Part shown: one piece after another, positions 46,878-58,692 of the stretch
Numbering within the stretch: the first letter of the stretch is position 1
Layout of the letters: every line of letters begins with the position of its first letter
From: Diphasiastrum complanatum
Taxonomy: Eukaryota; Streptophyta; Lycopodiopsida; Lycopodiales; Lycopodiaceae
DNA length: 64,000 nt
Direction of reading: 5' to 3'
NCBI GenBank assembly: GCA_029204225.1
Contig: CM055095.1
Coordinates: forward strand, 27,328,958 to 27,392,957
Notes under the pieces: generated by a model
Told to the model about the DNA's origin: nothing
The model's input: the letters and a program-made list of their open reading frames with translations, nothing else
Databases searched by the model: none
Position numbers and translations under genes: made by a program

Positions 46878-49800
46878 CGAGTCTGTGTTAGCCGATATTT
46901 TCGCACGAAAAATCGGGCTCTGTTTAAAGCGATTTTCACAATTTTCTACAAAAGTCGGCATGTAAAACCCGGCTATTAATGGTAAAATCGGCACACAGTT
47001 GCCTATAGATAGGGGTCCTAGCCCGCCCAAAATGTGGCTAGAGCAAATTGGCCCAATTATACTAGCCGGCACTGCCGAGCAAATTTTCCAATGTACTCTG
47101 CTACTTTTTATTAATACAAAAAATTGCCCACTGTATTTTTCAGGGAACCGGTTGCCTTGAAGAAATCCCAAGTCATGAGTGCTCGCCAATAATGATACAT
47201 GGAAAAACCGGCAAAGAGAAAAATCAACTCGCAACAAATGGTCGGAAATTATGGGACAGGGTCCAGGAAACTGTAGCAAAAATATAGGCAAGTTGTCGAA
47301 GCGGCGCACTGACAGACAAATCACCTCGACAGCTTAAGCCATGGGCAAGTGGAAAAATCTCAAGGCAATGTGTTGATCGGCACCCCGACGAACAAACCTC
47401 GACGGCTTGAGCCATGGGCCACAGACACGCAAAAGGAAAATGCAAGTGGAGGCCAAAAAGTGCTTAACAAAAATACCTTACCTAGAAATAGTAGGTGTTG
47501 ACCACAAGGACTACTCAATTAAGAAAGGTAAGTAAGTGAAGTACCTACTATTTATATCACCCACAAGTGCAAAAAAAAAAGTGGCTCACACAAGTTGTAC
47601 CCCTGTACCAGTGACCCAAAACATCTTTTCAAGATAGAGGGGGTACCACTTCAAGTCCAATCCCAATTTAAAGACCTTGTACAAAGCGGGACGCATGGCA
47701 TGAAGGGATTGAAAGGTGACAAGCTTGCATTGTGAAGGAGAGACCTTGGGAGGTTTCTATAAAAGGAGGGACCCTCTTGGCCTTCATGTTGAATAAAAGA
47801 CTTGGCTAGGAGTTGATAATAGTGTGTGTGAGAAAGAGAATGAGGCCAAGAATATTGAGAATTTTCGTTCAAGATGAGAGGGTGGACGTGAGAGGATGGG
47901 TTTATACATTGATCATAAGAGAGTAAATATACATTCAAGAGCCTGCAGGGACTTGCTGCTGTTACACACATGAGGTTTTACGAGCTTCACAATCATGAGC
48001 CCAGGTCAGTGTTTAGTTGATATAATATGTTTGAATCTGTCCCCGGTGACATACTATCATGTGTAGATACCGTTGAATTGAAAATGTAATATGCTCTCCA
48101 AGAGCATGACCAACAGCAATTGCAGACTGATCGTTGTGGCCTCACTCATGAAGGGAGAATGAAGGTAGCATGTAGTTCTTTGGCCCAACATCTGTAATCT
48201 GCATTTGGCATCACTGGACAGGGCCTGAAATCTACTTTCCTGCCTACACTGTGCATATTTGTTGCCTTAATCCATTTGCCGATCGTTGGACTTGCGCTAG
48301 AAGCATAGCTAGTTCCGCCCAGATCTACGCCAGCCTTGCAACTTCTTTTTTTTTTATATGTATGGACGCATCTGCTTCCTGTCTATGGGTGCCATCTGTT
48401 CATGCATGGGGTTGGACTGCTGTTGTCTGCAAAATACTAGCGTTGCTATGTCTAGAGCATGATCTTAGTAAGAGCAGCCTGCCTGCTCCATACTTTTTTC
48501 TCTCTATGCGCATTCAGGGCACATGCAGAATACAGTTGTTGACGTGTCAAGAGCGCGACCTCAGATGGAGAATCAGCTGTCCCCTCTTTCCCACAGGCCA
48601 GTGCACAGATCACCAATCAGTAAGGGGAGCTATGTTTGACTTGAAGGTCAATGAGTGTCTCATGCACACTCCCCATATTTCTGGATTGAGCCAAAGTAAT
48701 ATTATGCTTCTTGGTTTCCGAGGGGAGGCTCTAACCTGAGACCCAAAGTAATATTATGGAACAACTACTTCTCATAAGGGCATCTAACTAGAAGACAATG
48801 CACCCCACAACCTTGAATGATATATGAGGACTCATGACTTGACGACCAAGGGCATACCGGTTCTCTTTCTTTTCACATAAGGTATAATTTTCGGTTCCCT
48901 GTTAAACCATGTCTTTTTACATTCGTAAGCTCTCGTGTTGTCATTTTTGGAACCTCGTGGGCATTGTTAACTTAGCATAACCGTGACGTGGCTTGGCCAC
49001 GATCTTAAAATGGTATTGTTATCTTGGTATTGATTTATTTAATGATGATAAAGATAGCATGCTAGTCGTGTCTCTTCATAGTATGCTCACAATTATCGAA
49101 GAATAAACTCTCTACGCACATTATGATTAGGTTGTAAGACTCAGGTTGATGCTGTATTTGGAAATGAGATGTTTTGTGTGTACTTAAGTAATTGGCCCGA
49201 CCTCTTTGAAATAGAAGAGCGGGTTGTCACCGTGCGTGGTTGAAATACACCAGCTCGGGTAGGAGTCAGCATAGTCACACCCGCCGTTGGTACTGCCTAG
49301 TGAAATACCTAGGCCTAACGGTTGGCAAAATATCACCGCCTATCAAACAAGGCGGCGCGTATAATTGGCACCCCCACGTTGCATGACAAGTAACAAAGAG
49401 ATGACGTCCTATTTCTATTTTGGTGTATGTGTGCTAGCTTCATTTCGTGTGCCTTAAAATTGTTGATTGAGTGCTCAGAGACATCTTAAGAAAATTGTGT
49501 TCATACTACATGGAAAGAGCTAGGGAAGGGAAGCCAAGGAGCTAGGATTATCACCCTCACCTAGAGATATGATATGGAAAGACAGGATCAATACGATCAA
49601 GAATGATGTTAAACCTCCTTACAACTGTGCCTTTGGGGGCTTGGAAAACCCTCATCGGCTGGGGAGCACGGGGTGATTGAGACGGCCCTCGGGATTGGAA
49701 GTGGTATCCCTCAATCACTCACGTAAGGGTAGTCATGTGGGCCCTTCCCCTGTAGGGCTTCCTAGCGAGACCAATCCCCCGTCAGGATTTTCCCCTATCA

Positions 49801-50442
49801 TTGGTGCGTCTACTGGGAGCTAAAATTGTTTTAGGGGATGATCATCCGTATCATTGGTCTACCAAGAACTAGTTGTCAGTTAAGTGAGTAACTCTGACCC
49901 GTCAGACGTTTATCATTGGTGCGTCTGTTGGGAGTAATTTGATAAGGGAGTATTTTCTATAAGGCAATGGCCTACAAAGAGTACATATTAGAAATTCACT
50001 ACTTGAACAACTTTGTTGTCATTGCCGTCAGTTGCACGACTAACCCCTTAGTGTGGGCTACTTGACTAGTGTCAAATGTTGTTTCAAGAGACATTTAGTG
50101 GGTTAGTAAAGGTCGAAGTGGTTAGCATCACACATTAATGTGTGCTGATCCCACAAATAGCGTCATGCACTCCTGATCATTATCCATAGGATGAAATTTG
50201 AGATAGTTTTGCTCTGAGGAACATACACACCCCTATTAGAGCCAATGAGGGCCTCTTACCTCAAGATGATAGAGCTTTTAGTTGGATTATGGAAGCTCCT
50301 ACAATACTCCTTCCTTGAAACAGATTACTGGAAGCAGTTGTAGTACAATAGTTAGGATAATCGTCTCTCAAACAATAGAGACCCAACACTAATCAATCAA
50401 AAGTTTAGTGTTGCCAAAGATGATCATCACATAGAAAGAGCC
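46878..50442. other. LTR/leader-like region without a recognised gene
   Basis: A plus-strand TATAAAAGG (near 47759) is followed by AATAAAAG about 45 bp on, an LTR-like core. Near 49797 and again near 49913 ATCATTGGTGCGTCT-TGGGAG occurs; it resembles the primer-site neighbourhood of plant Gypsy elements but I could not match a tRNA. No LTR pair could be delimited. A 162-codon frame (48251-48739) has no family resemblance apart from a short GFRGEAL motif discussed separately. Confidence 0.35.
47759..47767 (+). promoter_or_regulatory. possible TATA box
   Basis: CTATAAAAGG in an otherwise mixed-composition stretch, with a poly(A)-signal-like AATAAA downstream. Probably a retroelement U3/R region. 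Confidence 0.4.
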
Positions 50443-51825
50443 ATGGATGAGGGCATGATGTACGAGCATTTTGGATACATAGGTGTAGATGCTATGTATG
50501 CACCACCCAGTAAACCAGATGTCATCTTTAGGAATTTCAGAACTTGGTTGTTTGGCCCAGTAGAGGGTGGTATAGATAACGAGATGTTGAGTACCACCTT
50601 GATCCAAAACATATCTTATCCTCCCCCTGGTGGAATAGATCGACCCACTAGTGTGATTAATGAGCCATCAATAAGTGGATGGAGTGACCTATCTTTTGAT
50701 CAACCAAGTACATCACTTGATATTGACCGAATATCCACAGATGATGGAGACACAAGCCTATATTAGCCCATCAATGATGATGAGAGTATAGGATCTGTTG
50801 ATGTTATACCCGACGAGTACCCACAGGATGAATCCTATGAGACTACTACCTTGTATTCGACAGATCCTATCTATGATCTTGAGATGCCCCCTCTAGAATT
50901 AGAGGATGAAGAGATGCTATGCATGCTTGATAAGACATTAGATGCTCCAAATGGTGACCGAAGAGGACCTTGCCGAGACCATCAACACGTTTTTAAAAAT
51001 CTTTGATCAGGATGTGGTTGAAAAAGATGATATTACTCCAACGGACCTAGACTCTGAGGATAAACACATCATAGTAGAAGATCTCTTGATCGAACCACAG
51101 ATTGGACCACAACCGATTGAGGACCCGCAATTGGATCTTGGATTCTCATACGCAGGGCTAGAGCTGGCTATAGAAAATTCATTGCATGAAACCAGTCTAC
51201 TGCCTAGAGAACCAAGCCCAACCACAAATAGTGGAAGGAGTGCGACAAGAGATCCACCTCTCCTACCCTTGAAAACTGTTGAAACTCAAGCACAGTCACC
51301 ACAAGAACACACAATGCCAACTCTTCTTGAAAATCAAGAAGATAATGCGGCCGATCTGTAAATAGCAATAGCAATCTCACTGCAAGAGTGAGAAACACCT
51401 TTAGATATCCAACAAGATGACATCCCATCAGAAGTAGAATTAGGAGAATGCTCAACTCAATATGATAGTGACGGTGAGACATCTAATCTAGTTGAGAGCT
51501 ACAGTGATATATCTGAGTGGGAGACTATATCTGAAGGTGAAGTTGAACCAGAGTCCAGTGCGGTGGTAGGTGATGAAACAAAAAATGACGAAGAGATGAT
51601 GGATGATGATATACTATCAAAAAAGAGACCAATGGTAGAAACTAAAGTTGAGCCAAACATGGGCCTCGAGGATCACACTAACCAAAACACGAAAGAAGAA
51701 ATTTTAGCTGAAGATGACCATCGAGCTCAAACTCAACCGACTGTGCAAACACCTAGCCCTCTATGTATCGCACCAATGACACGAAGAATCACTCAGCCAA
51801 TAGTTGTCCCGGATGACATGTAGTG
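50443..51825 (+). pseudogene. acidic polyprotein, unrecognised (probably retroelement)
   Basis: The frame from 50443 encodes FGYIGVDAMYAPPSKPD, FRTWLFGPVEGGID and a run of Asp/Glu/Pro/Ser-rich sequence. It carries an in-frame TAG at 50764, a one-base shift near 50940 into TEEDLAETINTFLKIFDQDV, further stops at 51359 (TAA) and 51389 (TGA), and ends PIVVPDDM-stop at 51823. Composition is extremely acidic with no zinc or catalytic motif. Its position downstream of an LTR/leader-like region suggests a Gypsy-type ORF upstream of protease. It ends abruptly against an oppositely oriented Gypsy RNase H. Function unknown. Confidence 0.5.
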
Positions 51826-53827
51826 TTGTTTTCCCTTGCGTACTACTATCCGAAAATCAAACTCCAACAACAGAAGTAGCCATTTGGTGATTCTCCATGT
51901 GTTGCAAGTTTTGTTAATGAGATAGAGCAGGGTTGATGGTCCGTATAAAAAGCAAAATGTGTGGCCATCAGGTAGTGCCAAAATTTCTTAACCGCATAGA
52001 TCATCGCCAGTGCTTCCCGCTTGGTGGTTGAATAATTCATTTCTGTATCATTGAGCTGTCGGCTTGCAAATCGGATTGGAAAATCCTTTTTGTGTTCTCC
52101 TGGCTGGGTTAAGACTGCTTTAACTGCATACTTCGATGCGTCCATATGCACATGAAACTCAATGGACCAATTGGGTGGGCGTAAGATTGGTGCTGAAACC
52201 AATGCATCCTTAAGCTTTTGGAAAGCCTTTAGGGCTTTCTCATTCCAATGTGGATCCGTTGTGAGTTTGTAAATTGGTCGGGCTAACTCTGCAAAATCCA
52301 AAATGAAGATCCTATAATAGTTAGCATGACCCATGAAGATGTAGACTTCGCGGATCGTCCCCGGTGGTGGTAGATCAAGAATGAGCCTGATCTTTGATAG
52401 GTCTGTGGCAATCCTGTGTCTAGATACTATATGGCCGAGAATCAAGCCATGTGTAACCCAAAATTGACATTTTTTTGGATTCAAGGAGATCTGAAAATTG
52501 CGGCATTTCTGTAGCACCTTCTCCAAATTGGATAAGTGTTCTGAGTCTGGTCCATGCACGCATAGATCGTCCAAGAAAATTTTCAGAAATTTTTGAAGGC
52601 CGCCTGCATAACACATTGGAAAGTGTTTGGGGCATTGCAAAGTCCGAATGGCATCACCTTATAAGCATAGGTTTTCCATTCCATGGTGAATGTTGTCTTA
52701 TGCTGGTCTTGAAGTGCTATCTTCACCAGGTTGTAGCCGCTGAAGCCATCTAAAAAATTGTAGGCTTCGGCGCCAGCTACTCTGTCGAGGACACTTTCGG
52801 TAAATGGTAAAGAAAATGATCCTTTTTGGTGACTGCATTTAGTGCCTTCAGATTCACACAGATTCGCATTTTGCCGTTCTTCTTGGGCACTATAACTATC
52901 GGTGATACCCATTCAGTGTGCTCGATTTTATAAATGAAATCTGCATCTAACAGCTTCTGCAACTCTTGTTTGATCATCTCCTTGTAGTTTGGGTTGCAGC
53001 GGTAGTAACGATTCACCTTGGGATCTGCTCCATCCACCAAGGGTATGGTGTGTTGGACTACTATTGGTGGAATGCCCTTCAGATCGCTGTAACTCCAAGC
53101 AAAATAGTCTTTATACTCCATCAATAATAATCGTAGTCTCTTGAATTGTGTGGGCGTTAATTGTTCTCCCACATGCACTATCTTTTCTTCTTCACCTGGC
53201 TCGGCAAGGTTCATTGGCTGTGTTCGCGCAGGTCCCTCGAAGACTTGTTCAGTCGGTGCCTGATTTTGATCAGGTTCTCGTTGGGCTTGCGACATCATAA
53301 TTACCACGTCGTCCAAGGTATAATTCTTGAAGGTTTTAGGCATCTCGTGAACTGGTGCTCGTCAAGATTCCTCCTTTAGCATATTGATCTTGGCCCGACT
53401 GGTCATCTTTTGGTTCTCTATCATCTGAGTAGAAGATGACGTTGTATCTGAGTCCATCTTGATTGACTTCAAGGAATCCAATATCTTCTTTTTGCTCTTC
53501 TTTCTCATATTGGTGGATTCGTCCTTGTTGTCTTTCCTCAAAACTGGTGTGACATTCGCCTCGTGGTTGCGAATATCAACATCCACTGTAGTTATAGCCT
53601 CTTCGAGTAGATCACTCCATCGGGTCACCTGGTTGTAGCATTGCTTCAACTGATTCTTCTTGTTCGCAGGTGCTTTTGGTGGATCGATCCTCGAGACTTT
53701 TGCCATAGAAGACTTTTGCGGCGGTTGAGCTAGTACTTTCTTGATCCCGTAACGATCTGGGTCTATGTGCTGTAGGACCTGCTCATCAGTCAGTTCAGTC
53801 TCTTTATTATAAGTTAGAGCATGTTGC
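51826..53827 (-). pseudogene. Ty3/Gypsy RT-RNase H polyprotein, truncated
   Basis: Minus strand from 53827: a charged linker, an in-frame TGA (53362), then RT: FAWSYSDLKGIPP, HTIPLVDGADPKVNRYYR, EWVSPIVIVPKKNGKMRICV, a frameshift near 52810, AYNFLDGFSGYNLVKIAL, VMPFGLCNAPNTFQCVM, a frameshift near 52590, the catalytic FLDDLCVHG box, GHIVSRHRIATD and RNase H (FHVHMDASKYAVKAVL, FASRQLNDTEMNYSTTKREA, FYTDHQP). It ends at FDFRIVVRKGKQH, the RNase H tail, at 51826; integrase is missing, and gag and protease are missing upstream, where an LTR begins at 53828. RT-RH before INT is the Gypsy order. Confidence 0.92.
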
Positions 53828-54175
53828 TGTTGTGAAGCTACCTTTACAAGCTTTACTTCCTGCGCCACTGGCGCCAGCATTGTCCCCGGCGCCGCTCCTG
53901 GCGCCACTGTGACCAGAATCCAGCTGGCGCCAAGTTCCTATGGCTGAAAATCTTTGATCGGTTATAGCGGAGTCCAGAGAGCTCAGATCGATGTGCAATC
54001 ACCTCACACGATCTAGGCATGATTAAAGGAAGCCTGGAAATCAATAAAATCTAGAGAGAGAAAATCCTAGAGAGAGAAAACATGCTTTACTAGCCTGGGT
54101 AGAGTACTTGGTATGAGAGGAGGTGGCAAATCCCACCAATACTATAGGGGAGTGCGGGTTGCGACTCAGGGCGAG
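53828..54175 (+). repeat. older LTR, 5' part (interrupted)
   Basis: Starts TGTTGTGAAGCTACC, closely matching the start of the LTRs at 54176 and 57450, and follows them through the GGCGCC-rich stretch to AGTGCGG. It is cut after GCGAG by the nested element; its continuation is at 58688. It adjoins the Gypsy fragment directly. Confidence 0.8.
54171..54175. repeat. target-site duplication GCGAG (left)
   Basis: Immediately before the nested element; repeated at 58688-58692. Confidence 0.85.
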
Positions 54176-55229
54176 TGTTGTAAAGCTATCTTCATAAGCT
54201 TTACTTCCGGCGCCACTGGTGCCAGCATTGTCCCCGGTGCCAATGGCGCCGGCACCACTCCGGCGCCACTGTGACCAGAATCCAGCCGGCGCCAAGTTCC
54301 TATGGCTGAAAATCTTTGATCGGTTCTAGCGAAGTCCAGAGAGCTCAAATCGATGTGCAATCACCTCACATGATCGAGGCATGATTAAAGGAAGCCTGGG
54401 GATCAATAAAATCTAGAGAGAGAAAATGACTTTCTAGAAAGAGAAAATTTTAGAGAGAGAAAAACGTGCTTTACCAGCTTGGGTAGAGTGCTTGGTATGA
54501 GGGGGGGGGGGGGGGGGGGGGGTGCCGAATCCCACCAATACTATAGGGGAGTGCGGACGAGCTCCAACCAAGTCTCAGCCTCCCTTGTTGGAATGTTGTC
54601 ATGGCTCTCGCCTTGGCATGCTAGTGCCCCGGAGACTAGGGTCGGTTACACACTTGAAATGTAACCTTCTCAGATTTATCAATAAAGTGGGGTTTTCCTC
54701 AACTGACTCTGATTACCTTCTGGGTTTCAGTGTTCGGTAAAAGCGCCAGTTGTAAGGCCGCTTCAAAATTTTTAAGTTGGCACATAGCTGAGGGTCGTAT
54801 CCCGGGACGCCAGCGGTATGCCGTCGGGACCATTCAGTCCGTGGCGCCAACGGTATGCTGTTGGGACCATTTGGTCCATGAACTGGTTGTCTCCATATCT
54901 GTCGCGGCTTGTGGTTCTGAGTGTTCCTTGCATGAACGTGAATGGGTTTAGCTCTTGGGGAACAGGCTCTAACCTGTCGGCTGAGTTGGATGGCTTGCTT
55001 GGGTGGAAGTTACCTGTTTATGGCTGTCAAGTCTGGCGTGGCGCCAGGTTGGCCTCCAGCGCTCGTGACGAAGCTTTCGGTTGGTTAAGTCTGATATAAG
55101 TCAGACCGCTTGCTTGGAATGGATGTTACTCGTATGTAACGAAGCTTCGAGTTGGTTAAGTTTGATGTATGTCGAGCGGCTTGCTTGGAGGGAAGTCACC
55201 CACATCGGGACCCCCGATCTGGCATGGCG
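54176..55229 (+). repeat. 5' LTR of nested element (3' end deleted)
   Basis: Matches 57450-58524, then diverges at GGCATGGCG. It contains several GGCGCC palindromes, a 24-base poly-G run, a GCCTTGGCATGCTAGTG segment, and TTATCAATAAAG, a plausible polyadenylation signal. Confidence 0.85.
54501..54524. repeat. poly-G run in LTR
   Basis: 24 consecutive G. The equivalent run in the right LTR (57800-57817) is shorter, so length varies between copies. Confidence 0.95.
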
Positions 55230-57435
55230 TTCACGGTCGGGGTGGTCGGCAGAACGGGGGACTTGATGAGTCAAGGTGCTGCCCTTGAGGTGTAAGCACA
55301 GTCAGTTCTCGCGGTTCGGGCCTGGCACTGTCTGCACGTAGGACAGATGAGGCAGTGTGCTGCCATTAGATTGGTGTAAGCACGGTCTATGCCTTGTGGG
55401 GTGCGGGGTGACATATTCGAACTGTATGGGTTAACCATTGATACAGAGATGCTGCTCGAATTCGGGTGTAAAGCACGGGTGGTTAGTTGCCGGTGCGGGA
55501 TAGCTGCCGATCGTTTAGCTATAAGGGCTATCGACCAAAAAGTGGTGGGGCGTGACTGAGGCAATGTGTTGCTTAATGGTGAAAGCACGGATAGTTGGAG
55601 GGGTGTCCTATGTGGGCTAATTCTGTGATCGATTTGTATGGGCGCGGCCAGGCAAAGGTCCGTTGGCAAGACCATCTCAAAGGGGGACCTTGTCTTTGTT
55701 ACTTGTTAGTAAACCTGCCTGAGTGTCTTACTTGTATGTATTCGTGGTGAGTCTTAGTACTCGTTCTTTGTCTGGTTTGCATGATTGCTTGTGATACAAG
55801 GAGCTGATGGCTCGAGAAGGAACCTTTCTTTTGATGGCTGATACCATCAAACAAAGAGGACTACAGAATCTGTGGGGCGGATTTGCAGTTCAAATACTCG
55901 CACGTGAACGGCAACGAAACGACTCAATGTTTGCAAAGGATGGATGGCTAGCCTGTTTCTTGGGTTAGTTTCATTTGCGACAACGCCCACCAAGACGCAA
56001 GCAGGAAGTCAAAAGTTGGAAAGGGCAATTTCAGGGGAGGTCTTTTATGAAGCAGTTGGTCTTCATTTTGGGATGGCCACCTTCGGAAATGAAACTCACT
56101 GAGCATGGGTGATATCCAGTATCAGTTGGGTTTTTCCTCAAAGGGGAAAGACTAGGATCCTCTTCAGAGATTGGCAACAAGTTGGATCGAGCCATAATCC
56201 TAGCAGATGGAAGCAAAGTGTTGGAAAGGCTTTTTGTCCAAAGAACTCTACTCTAAGTCCGATCAGCTGATTTTATAAGTGGAGGGGAACTATCACACAC
56301 ACCTCTCTCTTGGGGTAAATTTTGAATGAAAGTTGATCAAAACGGGGGCAAATTCAAGGTGACCTAGCCATACTCACACGAGGAGACTGGCGAACTTTGG
56401 ACCTAATAAGTTGACAAGTTTTTGTTGTGGAAAGGAAAGCTTGTTATAGGCTTTCTCTGGACCAGCAATGATGAGGAAACATATGAGTACGCTGGCTTGT
56501 GTTACGTGTAAGGCAGCTGATCAATGAAGGAACTGTGAAAGTTGAGTCTTGCACGAGAGACTTGGTATTTCGAAAGGATGCTAAGGGACAGTTCGCGTTG
56601 AGATCGGACTAGTGCAAACTCTGGGTGCATGTGTCTGATTCAAAGAGAGCTACTTGAAGCCAAGCTCGATGTACACTTCTTGTTTTGACTGTGAGGCAAC
56701 TGACCAGTGATGGAATTGTGAAAGTCAAGTTTTGCACGACGGACATGGTGCTTCAAACAAACGCGAAGAGATAGTTCGTATGCGGATCAAACTGGTGCGA
56801 CCCTTTGGCTTTCCACGAGGTCAATGGTTACGTTTGGGTTGATTCAAAGAGCTACTTCAAGCTAAGTGAGAGGTGCATTGCGGAGTACTCAATCTTTGCC
56901 TTTCTTAAAGTGCCAAGATGGAAAAGTATCAAGATCAGACTGGGACAAGGAGAGAAATCAAGGTGCAGAAGCAACAAGGCACGGAGTGGACATAAAGTGG
57001 GCAATCAAACGATAAATCCTTTGGCTCAGGGAGCCTTGATACCTGTGCGGAACTGATCAAATCTGGAGCTCAGGGAGCTCAACACAAAGTGCGTCAAGGA
57101 CAAATCAGGAGCTCAAAGGAGTTCCAAAGTCGAAAGTCGGAAGCGACAGGGGCGAACATTTCAAAGAAAGGCCTCTGTCACTAGTTAATAAGGTTCTTGG
57201 GTTTTACGAAAGCGATATCAAATCTATGCTTTTCCCAGAGAAAGAGATATTTTCAAATTATGTAATTTTTTAGTACAAAGAGCTGAGCCTCCGACTTGTG
57301 GTGTGCCAGCTTCAATGTTAATAAAAAAGTGGCCAGTAAATTGAGTACTGTGCCAAGTAGCTTAAATGTATAGTTATTTTAATTGGGAGACACCTTTACT
57401 TTAATCTGACATCTGATGAGGACATCAGATTTCAT
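55230..57435 (+). other. internal region of nested element, non-coding
   Basis: No gag-pol similarity. An internal pair resembling GGAA-TGTGAAAGT-AGT-TTGCACGA occurs near 56527 and 56711. The last 150 bp look like retroelement 3' UTR running into the purine tract. Confidence 0.55.
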
Positions 57436-57449
57436 AAAGGTGGGGTGGA
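57436..57449 (+). promoter_or_regulatory. polypurine tract
   Basis: AAAGGTGGGGTGGA directly before the TG of the right LTR; it sets the plus orientation of the element. Confidence 0.8.
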
Positions 57450-58687
57450 TGTTGTAAAGCTATCTTCATAAGCTTTACTTCCAGCGCCACTGGCGCCAGC
57501 ATTGTCCCCGGTGCCAGCAGCGCCCCTGCTGCTCCCAGCGCCAATGGCGCCGGCGCCACTCCCGGCGCCACTGTGACCAGAATCCAGCCGGCGCCAAGTT
57601 CCTATGGCTGAAAATCTTTGATCGGTTCTAGCGAAGTCCAGAGAGCTCGAATCGATGTGCAATCACCTCACACGATCTAGGCATGATTAAAGGAAGCCTG
57701 GGGATCAATAAAATCTAGAGAGAGAAAATGACTTTCTAGAAAGAGAAAATTCTAGAGAGAGAAAAACGTGCTTTACCAGCTTGGGTAGAGTGCTTGGTAT
57801 GGGGGGGGGGGGGGGGGTGCCGAATCCCACCAATACTATAGGGGAGTGCGGACGAGCTCCAACCAAGTCTCAGCCTCCCTTGTTGGAATGTTGTCATGGC
57901 TCTCGCCTTGGCATGCTAGTGCCCCGGAGACTAGGGTCGGTTACACACTTGAAATGTAACCTTCTCAGATTTATCAATAAAGTGGGGTTTTCCTCAACTG
58001 ACTCTGATTACCTTCTGGGTTTCAGTGTTCGGTAAAAGCGCCAGTTGTAAGGCCGCTTCAAAATTTTTAAGTTGGCACATAGCTGAGGGTCGTATCCCGG
58101 GACGCCAGCGGTATGCCGTCGGGACCATTCAGTCCGTGGCGCCAACGGTATGCTGTTGGGACCATTTGGTCCATGAACTGGTTGTCTCCATATCTGTCAC
58201 GGCTTGTGGTTCTGAGTGTTCCGTGCATGAACATGAATGGGTCTAGCTCTTGGGGAACGGGCTCTAACCTGTCGGCTGAGTTGGATGGCTTGCTTGGGTA
58301 GAAGTTACCTGTTTATGGCTGTCCAGTCTGGCATGGCGCCAGGTTGGCTTCCAGCGCTCGTGACGAAGCTTTCGGTTGGTTAAGTCTGATGTAAGTCAGA
58401 CCGCTTGCTTGGAATGGATGTTACTCGTTTGTAACGAAGCTTCGAGTTGGTTAAGTTTAATGTATGTCGGGCGGCTTGCTTGGAGGGAAGTCACCCACAT
58501 CGGGACCCCCGATCTGGCATGGCGCCAGGTTGGATCTCAATGTTGGTTTTCGGAACTTCAAGTTTGTTAAGTCTGATCGTTGTTGGTGAGTTGGCTGCTT
58601 GTATGTGAAGTGGTTTTGGATGGCAAGAGTTGAAGGCTGGGAAGCTAAGTCGTGGTTCCCGGCTCCCTTTGGGATGTCTGCGCTACA
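57450..58687 (+). repeat. 3' LTR of nested element (1,238 bp)
   Basis: TGTTGTAAAG...GCGCTACA. It includes an extra ~18 bp in the GGCGCC block relative to the left LTR. The last ~160 bp have no counterpart in the left LTR. Confidence 0.85.
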
Positions 58688-58692
58688 GCGAG
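58688..58692. repeat. target-site duplication GCGAG (right)
   Basis: Direct copy of 54171-54175. Confidence 0.85.

Larger units (their letters stand above)
54176..58687 (+). mobile_element. LTR element nested in an LTR of its own family (4.5 kb)
   Basis: Left and right copies share more than 1 kb of close identity. The right copy begins TGTTGTAAAG directly after a purine tract, ends ...GCGCTACA, and is followed by GCGAG, the same five bases that precede the left copy. The target on both sides is itself the same LTR sequence (53828-54175 continuing at 58688-59312). The internal 2.2 kb shows no gag, RT or integrase, and the left LTR is missing about 160 bp at its 3' end together with the primer site. 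It is therefore a non-autonomous or internally deleted copy. The superfamily cannot be fixed from what remains. Confidence 0.85.

Noticed and set aside
46437-47324. Upstream extension of the coiled-coil frame from 46877 to 47324
   Set aside because: The frame is open but its composition changes to hydrophobic low-identity sequence, and the first sensible ATG is at 46877. Likely leader or LTR read-through.
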